Assembly: GCF_918697865.1 (NCBI RefSeq)
Contig: NZ_CAKKMV010000018.1
Location: 1-64,000, forward strand
Length of the DNA stretch: 64,000 nt
Direction: 5' to 3'
From: Massilia sp. Bi118
Lineage (GTDB): Bacteria; Pseudomonadota; Gammaproteobacteria; Burkholderiales; Burkholderiaceae_D
Both the position numbers and the translations under genes were made by a program. A model generated the notes under the pieces. That model saw only the letters and a program-made list of their open reading frames with translations. It had not been told where the DNA came from and did not search any database. This document shows positions 1-7,427 of the stretch, piece by piece. Within the stretch, counting starts at the first letter, position 1. Each line of letters starts with the position of its first letter.

Positions 1-68
1 AGCCGAAACCGCCCGAACAGGAAAAACCGGTGCCGGCCAACTGGGGCATCAGTCCGAACAACGCCTGA
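1..68 (+). CDS. C-terminal end of an unidentified protein (partial)
   Basis: An open frame runs in from the left edge and ends with TGA at 66-68. The visible 21 residues are rich in proline and end in ...WGISPNNA. The stop lies 13 bases before the RDD gene, so the two are probably cotranscribed. In related betaproteobacteria RDD genes often follow DUF3106-type proteins; that would fit, but the fragment is too short to identify. Confidence 0.5.
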   Translation, partial: PKPPEQEKPVPANWGISPNNA

Positions 69-81
69 GTAAGAACAGACC

Positions 82-639
82 ATGCCGGAAACCGCATTTT
101 CGCCAGCTTCCCTTGCCGCGTTGTCCGGCACTCCCAGCGTGAAGCGCCGCCTGCTGGCGATGGTGTACGAAGGCTTCCTGCTGCTGGCCGTGGCCGCGCT
201 GACGACGGCGCTGTTCATGCTGGCCACCCAGAACCGCCACGGTCCGCTCTACCATTACGGTCAGATGGCCGTGCTGTTCCTGACCATCGGCGCCTACTTC
301 GTCTATAACTGGACCAATAGCGGCCACACACTGGCGATGAAGACCTGGCGTCTCTGCCTGGTGTCCGGCGCCGACGCGCGCGTGCCGCTGCGCACAGCGG
401 CCCTGCGCTACCTGTTGGCCTGGGGCTGGTTCGTGCCCGCGTTTGCCGTGCGTACGCTATTCGACCTGCACGGCAAGGGCGAGATCGCAGCCCTCTACGC
501 CATCGGCATCCTGGGCTGGGCCCTCACCGCCTTCCTCGACAAGGACCGCCAGTTCCTGCACGACCGCCTGGCCGGCACCCGTCTGGTGCAGCTGCCGAAG
601 GCCGGCGCCGCTGCCGCTACTGCGCCAGCAGCTTCCTGA
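82..639 (+). CDS. RDD family membrane protein
   Basis: A 185-residue inner-membrane protein. Near residue 25 it has the RDD-type start (KRRLLAMVYEGFLLL), followed by about four hydrophobic segments (roughly 28-50, 62-82, 112-130, 135-152). The conserved Asp of the family lies near residue 157 (FLDKDRQFLHDRLAGT, close to the usual HDxxxGT ending). The substrate or role of RDD proteins is generally unknown; some act in ion transport. Its last 23 bases overlap the end of the convergent thioredoxin-like gene. The ATG at 82 follows the preceding stop closely. Confidence 0.85.
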   Translation: MPETAFSPASLAALSGTPSVKRRLLAMVYEGFLLLAVAALTTALFMLATQNRHGPLYHYGQMAVLFLTIGAYFVYNWTNSGHTLAMKTWRLCLVSGADARVPLRTAALRYLLAWGWFVPAFAVRTLFDLHGKGEIAALYAIGILGWALTAFLDKDRQFLHDRLAGTRLVQLPKAGAAAATAPAAS

Positions 640-1108
640 TCTGCGCTTCGGTCTGGGCATAGTCGCCCTCGCCGAAGTGGCTGTACACCAGCTCTCCTTT
701 CTTGTCGACCAGGTAGAAGGCCGGCCAGAACCGGTTCTGGTACGCGCTCCAGGTCAGATAGCGGTTGTCCTGGGCCACCGGGAAAGCGATCCCGTTGCGC
801 TTCACGGCCGTCTGCAGGCTGTCGAGCTTGCGCTCGAACGCATACTCGGGCGTGTGCACACCCACCACCACCAGCCCCTGGTCCTTGTACTTCTGGTGCC
901 AGCCTTTCACATAGGGCAGCACGTTCAGGCAGTTGACGCAGTCGAAGGTCCAGAAGTCGACCAGCACCACCTTGCCGCGCAGCTGCTGCATGCTCAGCGG
1001 CGCGCTATTGATCCAGTTATCGATGCCCGCGAATTCCGGTGCGGGCGCTGCGTAGGCCGGCGCGCCGACGAAAGCCGCGGCGGCAATAATGGGGAGAGCA
1101 AAGCGCAT
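617..1108 (-). CDS. TlpA-like periplasmic thioredoxin-fold protein
   Basis: A 163-residue exported redox protein. Residues 1-20 form a signal peptide ending in AYA-AP. The thioredoxin active site is FDCVNC near residues 55-60 (CxxC), after a VVLVDFWT strand, and the cis-Pro region is FWPAFYLVD. It resembles the C-terminal redoxin part of DipZ-type proteins. The gene starts 1 base after the stop of the CcdA-like gene upstream, so the two form a split DsbD-like pair: the membrane protein would carry electrons from cytoplasmic thioredoxin to this periplasmic partner. Its final substrate is not evident. Confidence 0.85.
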   Translation of the reverse strand: MRFALPIIAAAAFVGAPAYAAPAPEFAGIDNWINSAPLSMQQLRGKVVLVDFWTFDCVNCLNVLPYVKGWHQKYKDQGLVVVGVHTPEYAFERKLDSLQTAVKRNGIAFPVAQDNRYLTWSAYQNRFWPAFYLVDKKGELVYSHFGEGDYAQTEAQIRKLLAQ

Positions 1109-1109
1109 G

Positions 1110-1820
1110 TCAGAGTCCTTTCACGACAGGGAAGAGAAAAGCGATACGGGCGACCAGCAGGCTGTCGTATTGCAGCCAGATGAGCGCGGCGCTGGCGATC
1201 ACCAGCAGGCCGAACACGCGCTGCAGGGCCAGCGCATGCCGGGCCAGCGCCCGCACCCGCTGGGCCGCCACGCGGCCGCCATGGATCAGGCCCAGCATCG
1301 GGATGGCGGCGCCCAGCGCATACAAGGCGATCAGCGCGGCGGCCCGCTGCGGCTCGCGCGCCTGCACGACCAGCGCGAGGATCGAGGCCAGCACCGGGCC
1401 GGCGCAGGGCGTCCATACCGCGCCCAGCGACAGGCCGAGTACGAAACCACTACCCTGCCCTTCGCGTTCGACGGCCGCTGCGGATGTGCCGCGCAGCCGC
1501 TCCAGCACGCCGCGCGACCAGGCCACCAGCCGGTCCCAGGGTTCGGGCCACAGGCGCAGCAGGCCGGATAGCGCCAGCAGGGCCAACGCCAGGTTCCGCA
1601 GCGTGTCCTGCGCCAGCTGGGCGCTGCTCGACACCGCGCCCAGCGCGAGCGCGAAGCCGGAAAAGGAGACGACGAAACCGGCCACGATCAATAACGGACG
1701 GCTGCGCTCCCGCCCGCCGGCGCCGGCGCCCAGCAGGATGGGCAGCACCGGCAGCACGCAGGGCGAAGCGACGGTCGCCAGGCCGGCCAGCGCGGCCAGC
1801 GGGAATTCGATGGCGTTCAT
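1110..1820 (-). CDS. CcdA/DsbD-type transmembrane electron carrier
   Basis: A 236-residue polytopic membrane protein of the CcdA (DsbD transmembrane domain) family. It begins with a helix containing the family motif SPCVLPVLP (residues about 19-27), and a second cysteine region lies in GAVWTPCAGPVLASI near residue 135. These two Cys are the redox pair that passes electrons across the membrane. About six hydrophobic segments are visible. It is the third gene of the GST-hydrolase-ccdA-tlpA operon, starting 10 bases after the hydrolase stop. Cytochrome c maturation is possible, but the partners point to a general thiol-reducing route. Confidence 0.85.
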   Translation of the reverse strand: MNAIEFPLAALAGLATVASPCVLPVLPILLGAGAGGRERSRPLLIVAGFVVSFSGFALALGAVSSSAQLAQDTLRNLALALLALSGLLRLWPEPWDRLVAWSRGVLERLRGTSAAAVEREGQGSGFVLGLSLGAVWTPCAGPVLASILALVVQAREPQRAAALIALYALGAAIPMLGLIHGGRVAAQRVRALARHALALQRVFGLLVIASAALIWLQYDSLLVARIAFLFPVVKGL

Positions 1821-1830
1821 GGCGCCTCCT

Positions 1831-2853
1831 TCACAGACGGTCGGCGTCGATCACCGCGTCGGCGAATGCGCGAGGCGCTTCCTGCGGCAGGTTGTGGCCG
1901 GCGCCAGGCACGATGCGGTGGATACGCTTGCCGGTGAAGCGCGCGGCATAGGCCTTGCCGTCGGTGGCCGGGGTCACGCCGTCGGCATCGCCGTCGAGCG
2001 TAATCGTCGGCACCGCGATCGACGGTCCCGCCGCCAGTTTGCGCTCAATCTCGTCGTAGCGCGCTTCGCCCGGCGCGACGCCGAGCCGCCAGCGGTAGTT
2101 GTGGATGACGATGGCGACGTGGTCGGGATTGTCGAAGGACGCGGCACTGCGTTCATACGTGGCGTCGTCGAAGGCCCAGCGCGGCGAGTTGGTTTTCCAG
2201 ATCACGCGGTTGAAGGCGCGGCGGTTGACCTCGTAGCCGGTGCGTCCGCGTTCGGTGGCGAAGTAGTACTGGTACCACCAGCCGCGCTCGGCCTCGGGCG
2301 CCAGCGGCAGGCGGTTGCGTTCGAGGTTGTTGATCAGGTAGCCGTTGACCGACACCAGGGCCTTGCAGCGCTCCGGCCACAGGGCAGCGATGATGTCGGC
2401 GGTGCGCGCGCCCCAGTCGAAGCCGGCCAGCACCGCCTTGTCGATCTTCAGCGCATCCATCAGCGCGATGATGTCGAGCGCCACCGCCGCCTGCTGGCCG
2501 TTGCGCAGCGTGTCATTCGACAGGAAGCGCGTCGTGCCGTGGCCGCGCAGGTGCGGCACGATCACGCGGTAGCCCTGGGACGCCAGCAGCGGCGCCACCT
2601 CGGCAAAGCTGTTGATGTCGTAGGGCCAGCCGTGCAGCAGGATCACCGGCTTGCCGTCCGCCGGCCCGACTTCGACGTAGCCGACGTCGAGCAAGCCGGC
2701 CTTGATCTGGTGGACCTTTCCGAAAGCGGCGGGCGCGGCGCCTTCACGTGCCTGGGCGCTACCCGGCAGGGCAGCCTGGCCTGCAGCGAGAGCGATGGCG
2801 AGGGCGCCCAGCGAGAGCAGGCGGCGGCGGAAGGTGTTGAAGGATTCGAGCAT
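1831..2853 (-). CDS. Exported alpha/beta hydrolase with Asp nucleophile
   Basis: A 340-residue alpha/beta-fold hydrolase. The start at 2853 gives an N terminus with FRRRLLSLG followed by a hydrophobic stretch and an AQA cleavage site, that is, a Tat- or Sec-type signal. HGWPYD (about 75-80) is the oxyanion-hole motif, and the nucleophile elbow is AGFDWG with Asp near 146, as in epoxide hydrolases and haloalkane dehalogenases rather than Ser esterases. The acid and His are in LDGDADG and PGAGHNLP near the end. It sits between the GST and ccdA-like genes with short gaps (17 and 10 bases). A longer frame upstream overlaps the GST gene and is unlikely to be used. Confidence 0.85.
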   Translation of the reverse strand: MLESFNTFRRRLLSLGALAIALAAGQAALPGSAQAREGAAPAAFGKVHQIKAGLLDVGYVEVGPADGKPVILLHGWPYDINSFAEVAPLLASQGYRVIVPHLRGHGTTRFLSNDTLRNGQQAAVALDIIALMDALKIDKAVLAGFDWGARTADIIAALWPERCKALVSVNGYLINNLERNRLPLAPEAERGWWYQYYFATERGRTGYEVNRRAFNRVIWKTNSPRWAFDDATYERSAASFDNPDHVAIVIHNYRWRLGVAPGEARYDEIERKLAAGPSIAVPTITLDGDADGVTPATDGKAYAARFTGKRIHRIVPGAGHNLPQEAPRAFADAVIDADRL

Positions 2854-2870
2854 GGCGGACTCCGTTTCGG

Positions 2871-3506
2871 TTAGCGGGGGATGGCGGGTGCGTTGCCGGC
2901 AAAGGCCGGGATGGCGCGCAGGGCGTCGACGATGGCGGCGATGTGCGGCCAGCGCGCCAGCGCCAGCCCTGCCCGTTCGGCATTCACGGCTTGCGGGAAC
3001 AGGAAGACGTCGGCCAGGGTCGGCATGTCGCCGCTGCTCAGGCGTCCGGCCGGACGGCGCGCCAGCAAGGCTTCGAGCGCATCCATTCCCTCCGCTGCCC
3101 AATGTCGCTTCCAGACGTCGATGTCTTCCGTGTCCAGCCCCTGCGCCGTGCGCAGCAGGCCGGCAACGCGCGGCGTCACCAGCGAATGGATCTCGGCAGC
3201 CACCGCCAGCGCGATCGCCCGTACCTGGGCACGGGCCGCCGGCTCACGCGGCAGCAGCGGCGGTTCGGGATAGCGCTCGTCGAGGTATTCGACGATGGCC
3301 AGCGACTGGGTCAGCCATTCGCCCTCGTCCGTCAGCAGGGCCGGCACCAGACCTTGCGGATTCACGGACAGGTAGCCGGCGCTGCGCTGCTCGGCCTTGG
3401 CGCCGAGGATGGCAACCGGGATACGTTCGGCAGTCACGCCCTTCAGGACCAGCGCGATGCGCACCCGGGATGCCGCCGATGAGATCTCGTTGTCGTAGAG
3501 CTTCAT
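2871..3506 (-). CDS. Glutathione S-transferase family protein (maleylacetoacetate isomerase-like)
   Basis: A 211-residue cytosolic GST. The N-terminal thioredoxin-like domain begins MKLYDNEISSAASRVRIAL, with the SS-x-xSRVRIAL pattern of zeta-class enzymes; QGLVPAL (about residue 52) supplies the cis-Pro and QSLAIVEYLDERYP the glutathione-binding Ser. The C-terminal half is helical. It is the first gene of the operon divergent from the OhrR-like regulator. A second, more typical zeta GST lies at 14340-14984 beside fumarylacetoacetase, so this copy is more likely a detoxification enzyme than the tyrosine-pathway isomerase. That is inference from context. Confidence 0.85.
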   Translation of the reverse strand: MKLYDNEISSAASRVRIALVLKGVTAERIPVAILGAKAEQRSAGYLSVNPQGLVPALLTDEGEWLTQSLAIVEYLDERYPEPPLLPREPAARAQVRAIALAVAAEIHSLVTPRVAGLLRTAQGLDTEDIDVWKRHWAAEGMDALEALLARRPAGRLSSGDMPTLADVFLFPQAVNAERAGLALARWPHIAAIVDALRAIPAFAGNAPAIPR

Positions 3507-3532
3507 GCTTCGCTTCTCCTTTATTTATCAAG

Positions 3533-3609
3533 ATAATCGTTATCGCGATAACTAATTGAGCTGAAGTCTAGCACCGCTTTTTGGCCTTTTCAAGTACGAT
3601 AACGATTAT
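3533..3609. promoter_or_regulatory. Paired operator-like palindromes between the GST operon and the marR/ohrR-type gene
   Basis: The 127-base divergent region has two copies of a 13-base element in opposite orientation, ATAATCGTTATCG at 3533-3545 and its exact reverse complement at 3597-3609. Each copy overlaps a dyad (TTATCGCGATAA at 3540-3551; TTATTGCGATAA at 3607-3618). MarR/OhrR proteins bind such short AT-rich dyads, so one repressor probably controls both directions. Binding by the product of 3634-4101 is inference. Confidence 0.75.
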
Positions 3610-3633
3610 TGCGATAAGTATTTTTACGGAGGG

Positions 3634-4101
3634 ATGATGGCAGAGCAGAACGACAGCAGCGCCAAGGCGGCCCGGATGGCCGATTTCATGTGTTTTGCGG
3701 TGTATTCGACCAACCTGGCCTATTCGCGGGTCTACAAGCCGGTGCTGGACCAGCTCGGCCTGACCTATACCCAGTACCTGACCATCATCGCGCTGTGGGA
3801 GGAAGATGGCCAGACGGTGAAGAGCCTGAGCGACAAACTGTTCCTGGAACCGAGCACGGTCACGCCCATGCTCAAGCGCCTGGAAGCGATGGGCTACCTG
3901 ACCCGCGCGCGCGACGCCAGGGACGAGCGCAACGTGCGCATCTCCCTGACCGAGGCCGGGCGGGCGCTGCGCGAAAAGGGATTGGGATTCGGGAAGATCA
4001 CAGTGGAGGCTTCGGGCCTGACGCCCGAAGAGTTCCCGGTGCTGCAGAAGGCGATTGCGCGGCTGCGCGACAACCTGATCAAGGCTGCCGGTTCGGACTG
4101 A
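3634..4101 (+). CDS. OhrR-type MarR family redox-sensing repressor
   Basis: A 155-residue winged-helix regulator. A Cys at residue 20 (ADFMCFAVYSTNLAYSRVYKP) lies where OhrR proteins carry the peroxide-reactive Cys, and LGLTYTQYLTI, EPSTVTPMLKRLEAMGYL and RDERNVRISLTEAG follow the OhrR pattern closely. The regulator probably senses organic hydroperoxides or reactive electrophiles by Cys oxidation. It is divergent from the GST operon, with matching palindromes between them. No Ohr peroxidase is adjacent, which is unusual. GGAGG abuts the ATG at 3634, so the in-frame ATG at 3637 may be the true start. Confidence 0.85.
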   Translation: MMAEQNDSSAKAARMADFMCFAVYSTNLAYSRVYKPVLDQLGLTYTQYLTIIALWEEDGQTVKSLSDKLFLEPSTVTPMLKRLEAMGYLTRARDARDERNVRISLTEAGRALREKGLGFGKITVEASGLTPEEFPVLQKAIARLRDNLIKAAGSD

Positions 4102-4121
4102 GGATCCTCAGAAACGCGCGC

Positions 4122-4823
4122 TCAGAACTTCTCGATATCGCGCAGGTAGCGCCACTGCCCTGCCGGCAGGCCGCTCAGTGCGACACGGCCGATGCGCAGG
4201 CGGCGCAGGCCGGTCACTTGCAAGCCCACCTTGGCGCACAGGGCTTCGATCTGGCCGGGCACGATGCCCTTGCCGGCGAAGCGCAGCCGCGCCTCGCTCT
4301 GCCAGCTGGCCTTGATCGGGGCCTTGGGGGTACCGCCCGCGTTCAGGCGCGCGAGACCATCCTCGGCGATCGCGCCCGAGACCTCGGCCACGTATTCCTG
4401 CTCGATACGGTCGCTGTCCTGCGTAAGCTTGCGCACCACGCGCCAGTCCTGGCTGAACACCACCAGGCCGCTGGCCATGACTTCCAGCGGCATCGCCGGC
4501 GTCAGCCTGCTCAGGTGGCGCTTGAGGAAGCGCTGGCCGTGCCCGGTCTGGAACAGCGTGTCGGCTTGCAGCGAGTCGAGCGCCGCCTTGCCGTGCAGGC
4601 CGGCCGGCTTGTGCAGCAGGATGGTGACCGGCTGCGGTTCCTCGGCCGTGGCGCCGGGGAGCAGCGCGACCTGCTGTGCAGGCAGCACGCGCGTGGCCGG
4701 CTCGTCGACGACTTCGCCATCGACGCTGACCCAGCCGCCGGCGATGTAGCGCTCGGCCTCAGCGCGCGAACACGCCGCGATGTCGGCCACGCGCTTGGCC
4801 AGGCGAATACCGTCGTCGCTCAC
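4122..4823 (-). CDS. RluB/RsuA-like pseudouridine synthase homologue with altered catalytic residue
   Basis: A 233-residue protein with an N-terminal S4 RNA-binding domain (IRLAKRVADIAACSRAEAERYI..GWVSVDGEVV, residues 6-45) and an RsuA/RluB/RluF-like synthase domain (ILLHKPAGL near 70). In the catalytic loop, where the family has (R)LDxxTSGL, this protein reads PLEVMASGL, so the usual nucleophilic Asp is Glu (codon GAA, checked on the DNA). It may be a non-catalytic RNA binder or an atypical enzyme. Translation starts with GTG overlapping the ltaE stop by three bases, which indicates coupling. Confidence 0.8.
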   Translation of the reverse strand: MSDDGIRLAKRVADIAACSRAEAERYIAGGWVSVDGEVVDEPATRVLPAQQVALLPGATAEEPQPVTILLHKPAGLHGKAALDSLQADTLFQTGHGQRFLKRHLSRLTPAMPLEVMASGLVVFSQDWRVVRKLTQDSDRIEQEYVAEVSGAIAEDGLARLNAGGTPKAPIKASWQSEARLRFAGKGIVPGQIEALCAKVGLQVTGLRRLRIGRVALSGLPAGQWRYLRDIEKF

Positions 4824-5842
4824 TTGAAGAAATCCTTGAAGGCGGCGATGGTCTTCTGCACGTCGTCGCGGCTCACGTCCAGGTGGGTCACCAGGCGGGT
4901 GTGGGCGCCGATCGAAGCGCGGATGCCGTGTCTGGCCAGGTGCTCGCGCAGCGCGGCCACGGACGCCTCCGGGATTTCGACATAGAAGATGTTGGTCTGC
5001 GGCGCGGTCACGCTGAGCTGTTCGATCTGGGCCAGGCCGCTGGAGAGGTCAGCCGCATTTTGATGGTCTTCCGCCAGGCGCTCGACGTTGTTCTCCAGCG
5101 CGTACTGGGCCGCCGCGGCGATCACGCCGGCCTGGCGCATGCCGCCGCCCAGCATCTTGCGCCAGCGCTTGCCCTGCTCGATGAAGGCCTTGGGGCCGAG
5201 CAGCACGGAACCGACCGGCGCGCCCAGGCCTTTCGACAGGCAGACCGAGACGGTGTCGAAGCCGGCCACCTGCGCGCGCAGGCTGATGCCGTTCTTGACG
5301 GCGGCGTTGCAGACGCGCGCGCCGTCGAGGTGGGTCGCCAGGCCCTTGTCATGCGCCAGCTTCGTCGCGGCGAGCACGTAATCCTGCGGCAGCACGCGGC
5401 CGCCGATGGTATTTTCCAGGGCTAACAGGCGCGTGCGCGCGAAGTGCATGTCGTCCGGCTTGATATAGGCCGCGATGTCGGAAAGTAGAATGCTGCCGTC
5501 CGCCTGGTTGGCGATCGGCTGCGGCTGGATGCTGCCCAGCACCGCGGCGCCGCCGCCTTCGTACTTGTAGGTGTGCGCTTCCTGGCCGACCAGGTATTCG
5601 TCGCCGCGGCCGCAGTGGCCCAGCAGCGCGATCAGGTTGGTCTGGGTGCCCGAGGGTGCGAACAGGCCGGCCTCGAAGCCGAACAGCTCGGCCGCATAGT
5701 CCTGCAGGCGGTTGACGGTCGGGTCATCGGCATACACGTCGTCGCCGACGGGGGCCGCGGCCATGGCGGCGCGCATGGCAGCCGACGGTTGGGTGACGGT
5801 GTCGCTGCGCAGGTCGATCCAGTGTTCGTGTCGTTCGCTCAT
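4820..5842 (-). CDS. ltaE: Low-specificity L-threonine aldolase
   Basis: A 340-residue PLP enzyme that splits threonine and allo-threonine into glycine and acetaldehyde. It shows the aldolase start IDLRSDTVTQPSAAMRAAMAAAPVGDDVY, the substrate and cofactor loop THLDGARVCNAAV with the conserved Asp/Arg, and the Schiff-base Lys in VSVCLSKGLGAPVGS near residue 205. Length and motifs fit the fold-type I family without gaps. It is followed by a coupled pseudouridine-synthase-like gene, an association with no obvious functional link. Confidence 0.95.
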   Translation of the reverse strand: MSERHEHWIDLRSDTVTQPSAAMRAAMAAAPVGDDVYADDPTVNRLQDYAAELFGFEAGLFAPSGTQTNLIALLGHCGRGDEYLVGQEAHTYKYEGGGAAVLGSIQPQPIANQADGSILLSDIAAYIKPDDMHFARTRLLALENTIGGRVLPQDYVLAATKLAHDKGLATHLDGARVCNAAVKNGISLRAQVAGFDTVSVCLSKGLGAPVGSVLLGPKAFIEQGKRWRKMLGGGMRQAGVIAAAAQYALENNVERLAEDHQNAADLSSGLAQIEQLSVTAPQTNIFYVEIPEASVAALREHLARHGIRASIGAHTRLVTHLDVSRDDVQKTIAAFKDFFK

Positions 5843-5863
5843 GGTCTCACTCAGTCTCGGTCT

Positions 5864-6757
5864 TCATACGTAAAAGCGCTCGGCCATCTCTTCCAGGCCG
5901 ACTTCGGCCAGCACCTGCTGCAGGCGCTCGGCGGGCCGCTTGCGCGGCAGATTCTTCCAGGTGGCGACGATCAGCTCGTTCTTCATCGAGTGCTCCCAGC
6001 CCACCAGTTCCGTCACCGTCACCTGGTAGCCGTGCGCCTCCAGCTGCAGGCAGCGCAGCACGTTGGTGATCTGGCTGCCGAATTCGCGGGTGTGGATGGG
6101 GTGGCGCCAGATCTCGGTCAGCGCGCTGCGGCCCAGGTCCTTGCCCTTGTTCTTGCGCAGCACGGACGCCACTTCGGCCTGGCAGCAAGGCACCAGCACG
6201 ATATGCTTCGCCTTCTTCTTCAGTGCGAAGTCGATTGCGTCGTCGGTCGCGGTATTACAGGCGTGCAGTGCGGTGACCACGTCGATGGTCGGCGGCAGCT
6301 TGCCCGAACCGGTGGACTCGGCCACCGACAGGTTCAGGAAGGACATGCCCTCGAAGCCCAGGCGCGCCGCCAGCTCGGTCGATTTCTGTACCAGCTCTTC
6401 GCGGGTCTCGATGCCGTAGATGTGGCCGCCCTCGCCTGCAGGCTTCCCTTTGAAGAGCAGGTCGTAGAGGATGAAGCCGAGGTAGGACTTGCCGGCGCCG
6501 TGGTCGACCAGGCTCACGCCCTGCTTCTGTTCTCCCTGCTGCGCCAGCACGTCGTTGACGAGCGGCTCGATGAACTGCACCAGGTGGTAGACCTGCTTCA
6601 GCTTGCGCCGGCTGTCCTGATTGAGCTTTCCCTCACGGGTGAGGATGTGCAGCTCCTTGAGCAGTTCGATCGACTGCCCGGGCTTCACTTCCGGCAGGAG
6701 TTCATACACGGTCGGCGCAGGCTTCTTGCCCGCGCTGTCTTTTTTAACTTGCTTCAT
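5864..6757 (-). CDS. Class I SAM-dependent methyltransferase (Methyltransf_32-like)
   Basis: A 297-residue protein. The central domain has a SAM-binding loop VDHGAGKSYLGFILYDLL (about residues 84-101), an acidic position in IYGIETREEL, and motifs TALHACNTATDDAI and VPCCQAEVA typical of the Methyltransf_32 group. The N terminus is Lys-rich and helical. The substrate is unknown; relatives include RNA- and protein-linked enzymes. It overlaps the end of iscX by 14 bases, so it is probably read from the isc transcript, although the link to iron-sulfur assembly is unclear. Confidence 0.75.
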   Translation of the reverse strand: MKQVKKDSAGKKPAPTVYELLPEVKPGQSIELLKELHILTREGKLNQDSRRKLKQVYHLVQFIEPLVNDVLAQQGEQKQGVSLVDHGAGKSYLGFILYDLLFKGKPAGEGGHIYGIETREELVQKSTELAARLGFEGMSFLNLSVAESTGSGKLPPTIDVVTALHACNTATDDAIDFALKKKAKHIVLVPCCQAEVASVLRKNKGKDLGRSALTEIWRHPIHTREFGSQITNVLRCLQLEAHGYQVTVTELVGWEHSMKNELIVATWKNLPRKRPAERLQQVLAEVGLEEMAERFYV

Positions 6758-6938
6758 CTATCCAGGCCGTTTGTATGGCTTCCAGCACGCGCTCGCCGCC
6801 GCGTGTACGGTCGTCGTCGAAGCCATCGAGTTCGACGACCCAGTTATGCAGGTCCACGAAGCGCACCGTTGTGGGGTCGACGTCCGGGTACTTCTCGACC
6901 AGTGCTTCGGCGATGGCGGTGACGTCGGTCCACTTCAT
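6744..6938 (-). CDS. iscX: Fe-S assembly protein IscX
   Basis: A 64-residue acidic protein of the IscX/YfhJ family, with the conserved MKWTDVxxIAExLxEKYPDVDP start and the VRFVDLHNWVxEL core. IscX binds IscS at the frataxin site and iron, and tunes cluster assembly. It is the last isc gene, directly after fdx with a 17-base gap, as in other proteobacteria. The end overlaps the methyltransferase gene by 14 bases. Confidence 0.95.
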   Translation of the reverse strand: MKWTDVTAIAEALVEKYPDVDPTTVRFVDLHNWVVELDGFDDDRTRGGERVLEAIQTAWIDEAS

Positions 6939-6955
6939 GGTTCTACACTCCGTGA

Positions 6956-7294
6956 TCAGTGATTCTCGGCTGCGTGGTTGATCGTGTATTTCGGGATCTC
7001 GACGACCAGGTCTTCATCGGCGATGATGGCCTGGCAGGACAGGCGCGAGTTCGGCTCCAGGCCCCAGGCCTTGTCCAGCATGTCCTCTTCCTTCTCTTCC
7101 TGCTCGTTCAGCGAATCGAAGCCTTCGCGCACGATCACGTGGCAGGTGGTGCAGGCGCACACGCGGTCGCAGGCGTGCTCGATCTCGATGTCGTTTTCCA
7201 GCAGGGTGTCGCAGATCGACTTGCCGGTCTGGCCATCGAGCACGGCGCCTTCGGGGCAGAAGACGGGATGGGGGAGGATGACGATTTGTGGCAC
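6956..7294 (-). CDS. fdx: ISC-type [2Fe-2S] ferredoxin
   Basis: A 112-residue adrenodoxin-type ferredoxin that supplies electrons during cluster assembly. The cluster ligands are in CDRVCACTTCHVIV (Cys near 42, 48, 51) and the distant SRLSCQAII (Cys near 87). The product begins PQIVILPHPVFCPEGAV as in other Fdx proteins. The start codon is GTG. A 133-base gap to hscA contains a large palindromic repeat. Confidence 0.95.
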   Translation of the reverse strand: MPQIVILPHPVFCPEGAVLDGQTGKSICDTLLENDIEIEHACDRVCACTTCHVIVREGFDSLNEQEEKEEDMLDKAWGLEPNSRLSCQAIIADEDLVVEIPKYTINHAAENH

Positions 7295-7328
7295 TTCTTT
7301 ACCTCGTTTATATTGTTTGCTCTTGCTT

Positions 7329-7415
7329 CGTCATTCCCGCGCAGGCGGGAATCCAAGTTTGCCGGCGTTTCGTCAGCTCTAGCAGAACTTGGATTCCGCC
7401 TTCGCGGGAATGACG
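7329..7415. repeat. Inverted pair of TCATTCCCGC-type palindromic repeats
   Basis: Two near-identical arms of about 30 bases, at 7329-7359 and 7386-7415, each itself an imperfect palindrome (CGTCATTCCCGCG...GGCGGGAATCC), face each other across about 26 bases. Together they can fold into a long hairpin on the isc mRNA between hscA and fdx. The second arm lacks one C. Repeats of this type are common in intergenic spaces of many proteobacteria. They may act in transcript processing or attenuation. Confidence 0.85.
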
Positions 7416-7427
7416 GGCTTGTGGCCG

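Noticed and set aside
1180..2874. A 564-codon open frame antisense to the ccdA-like and hydrolase genes
   Set aside because: Composition is Arg/Ala-rich in the manner of antisense frames in high-GC DNA, and the opposite strand carries clear genes.
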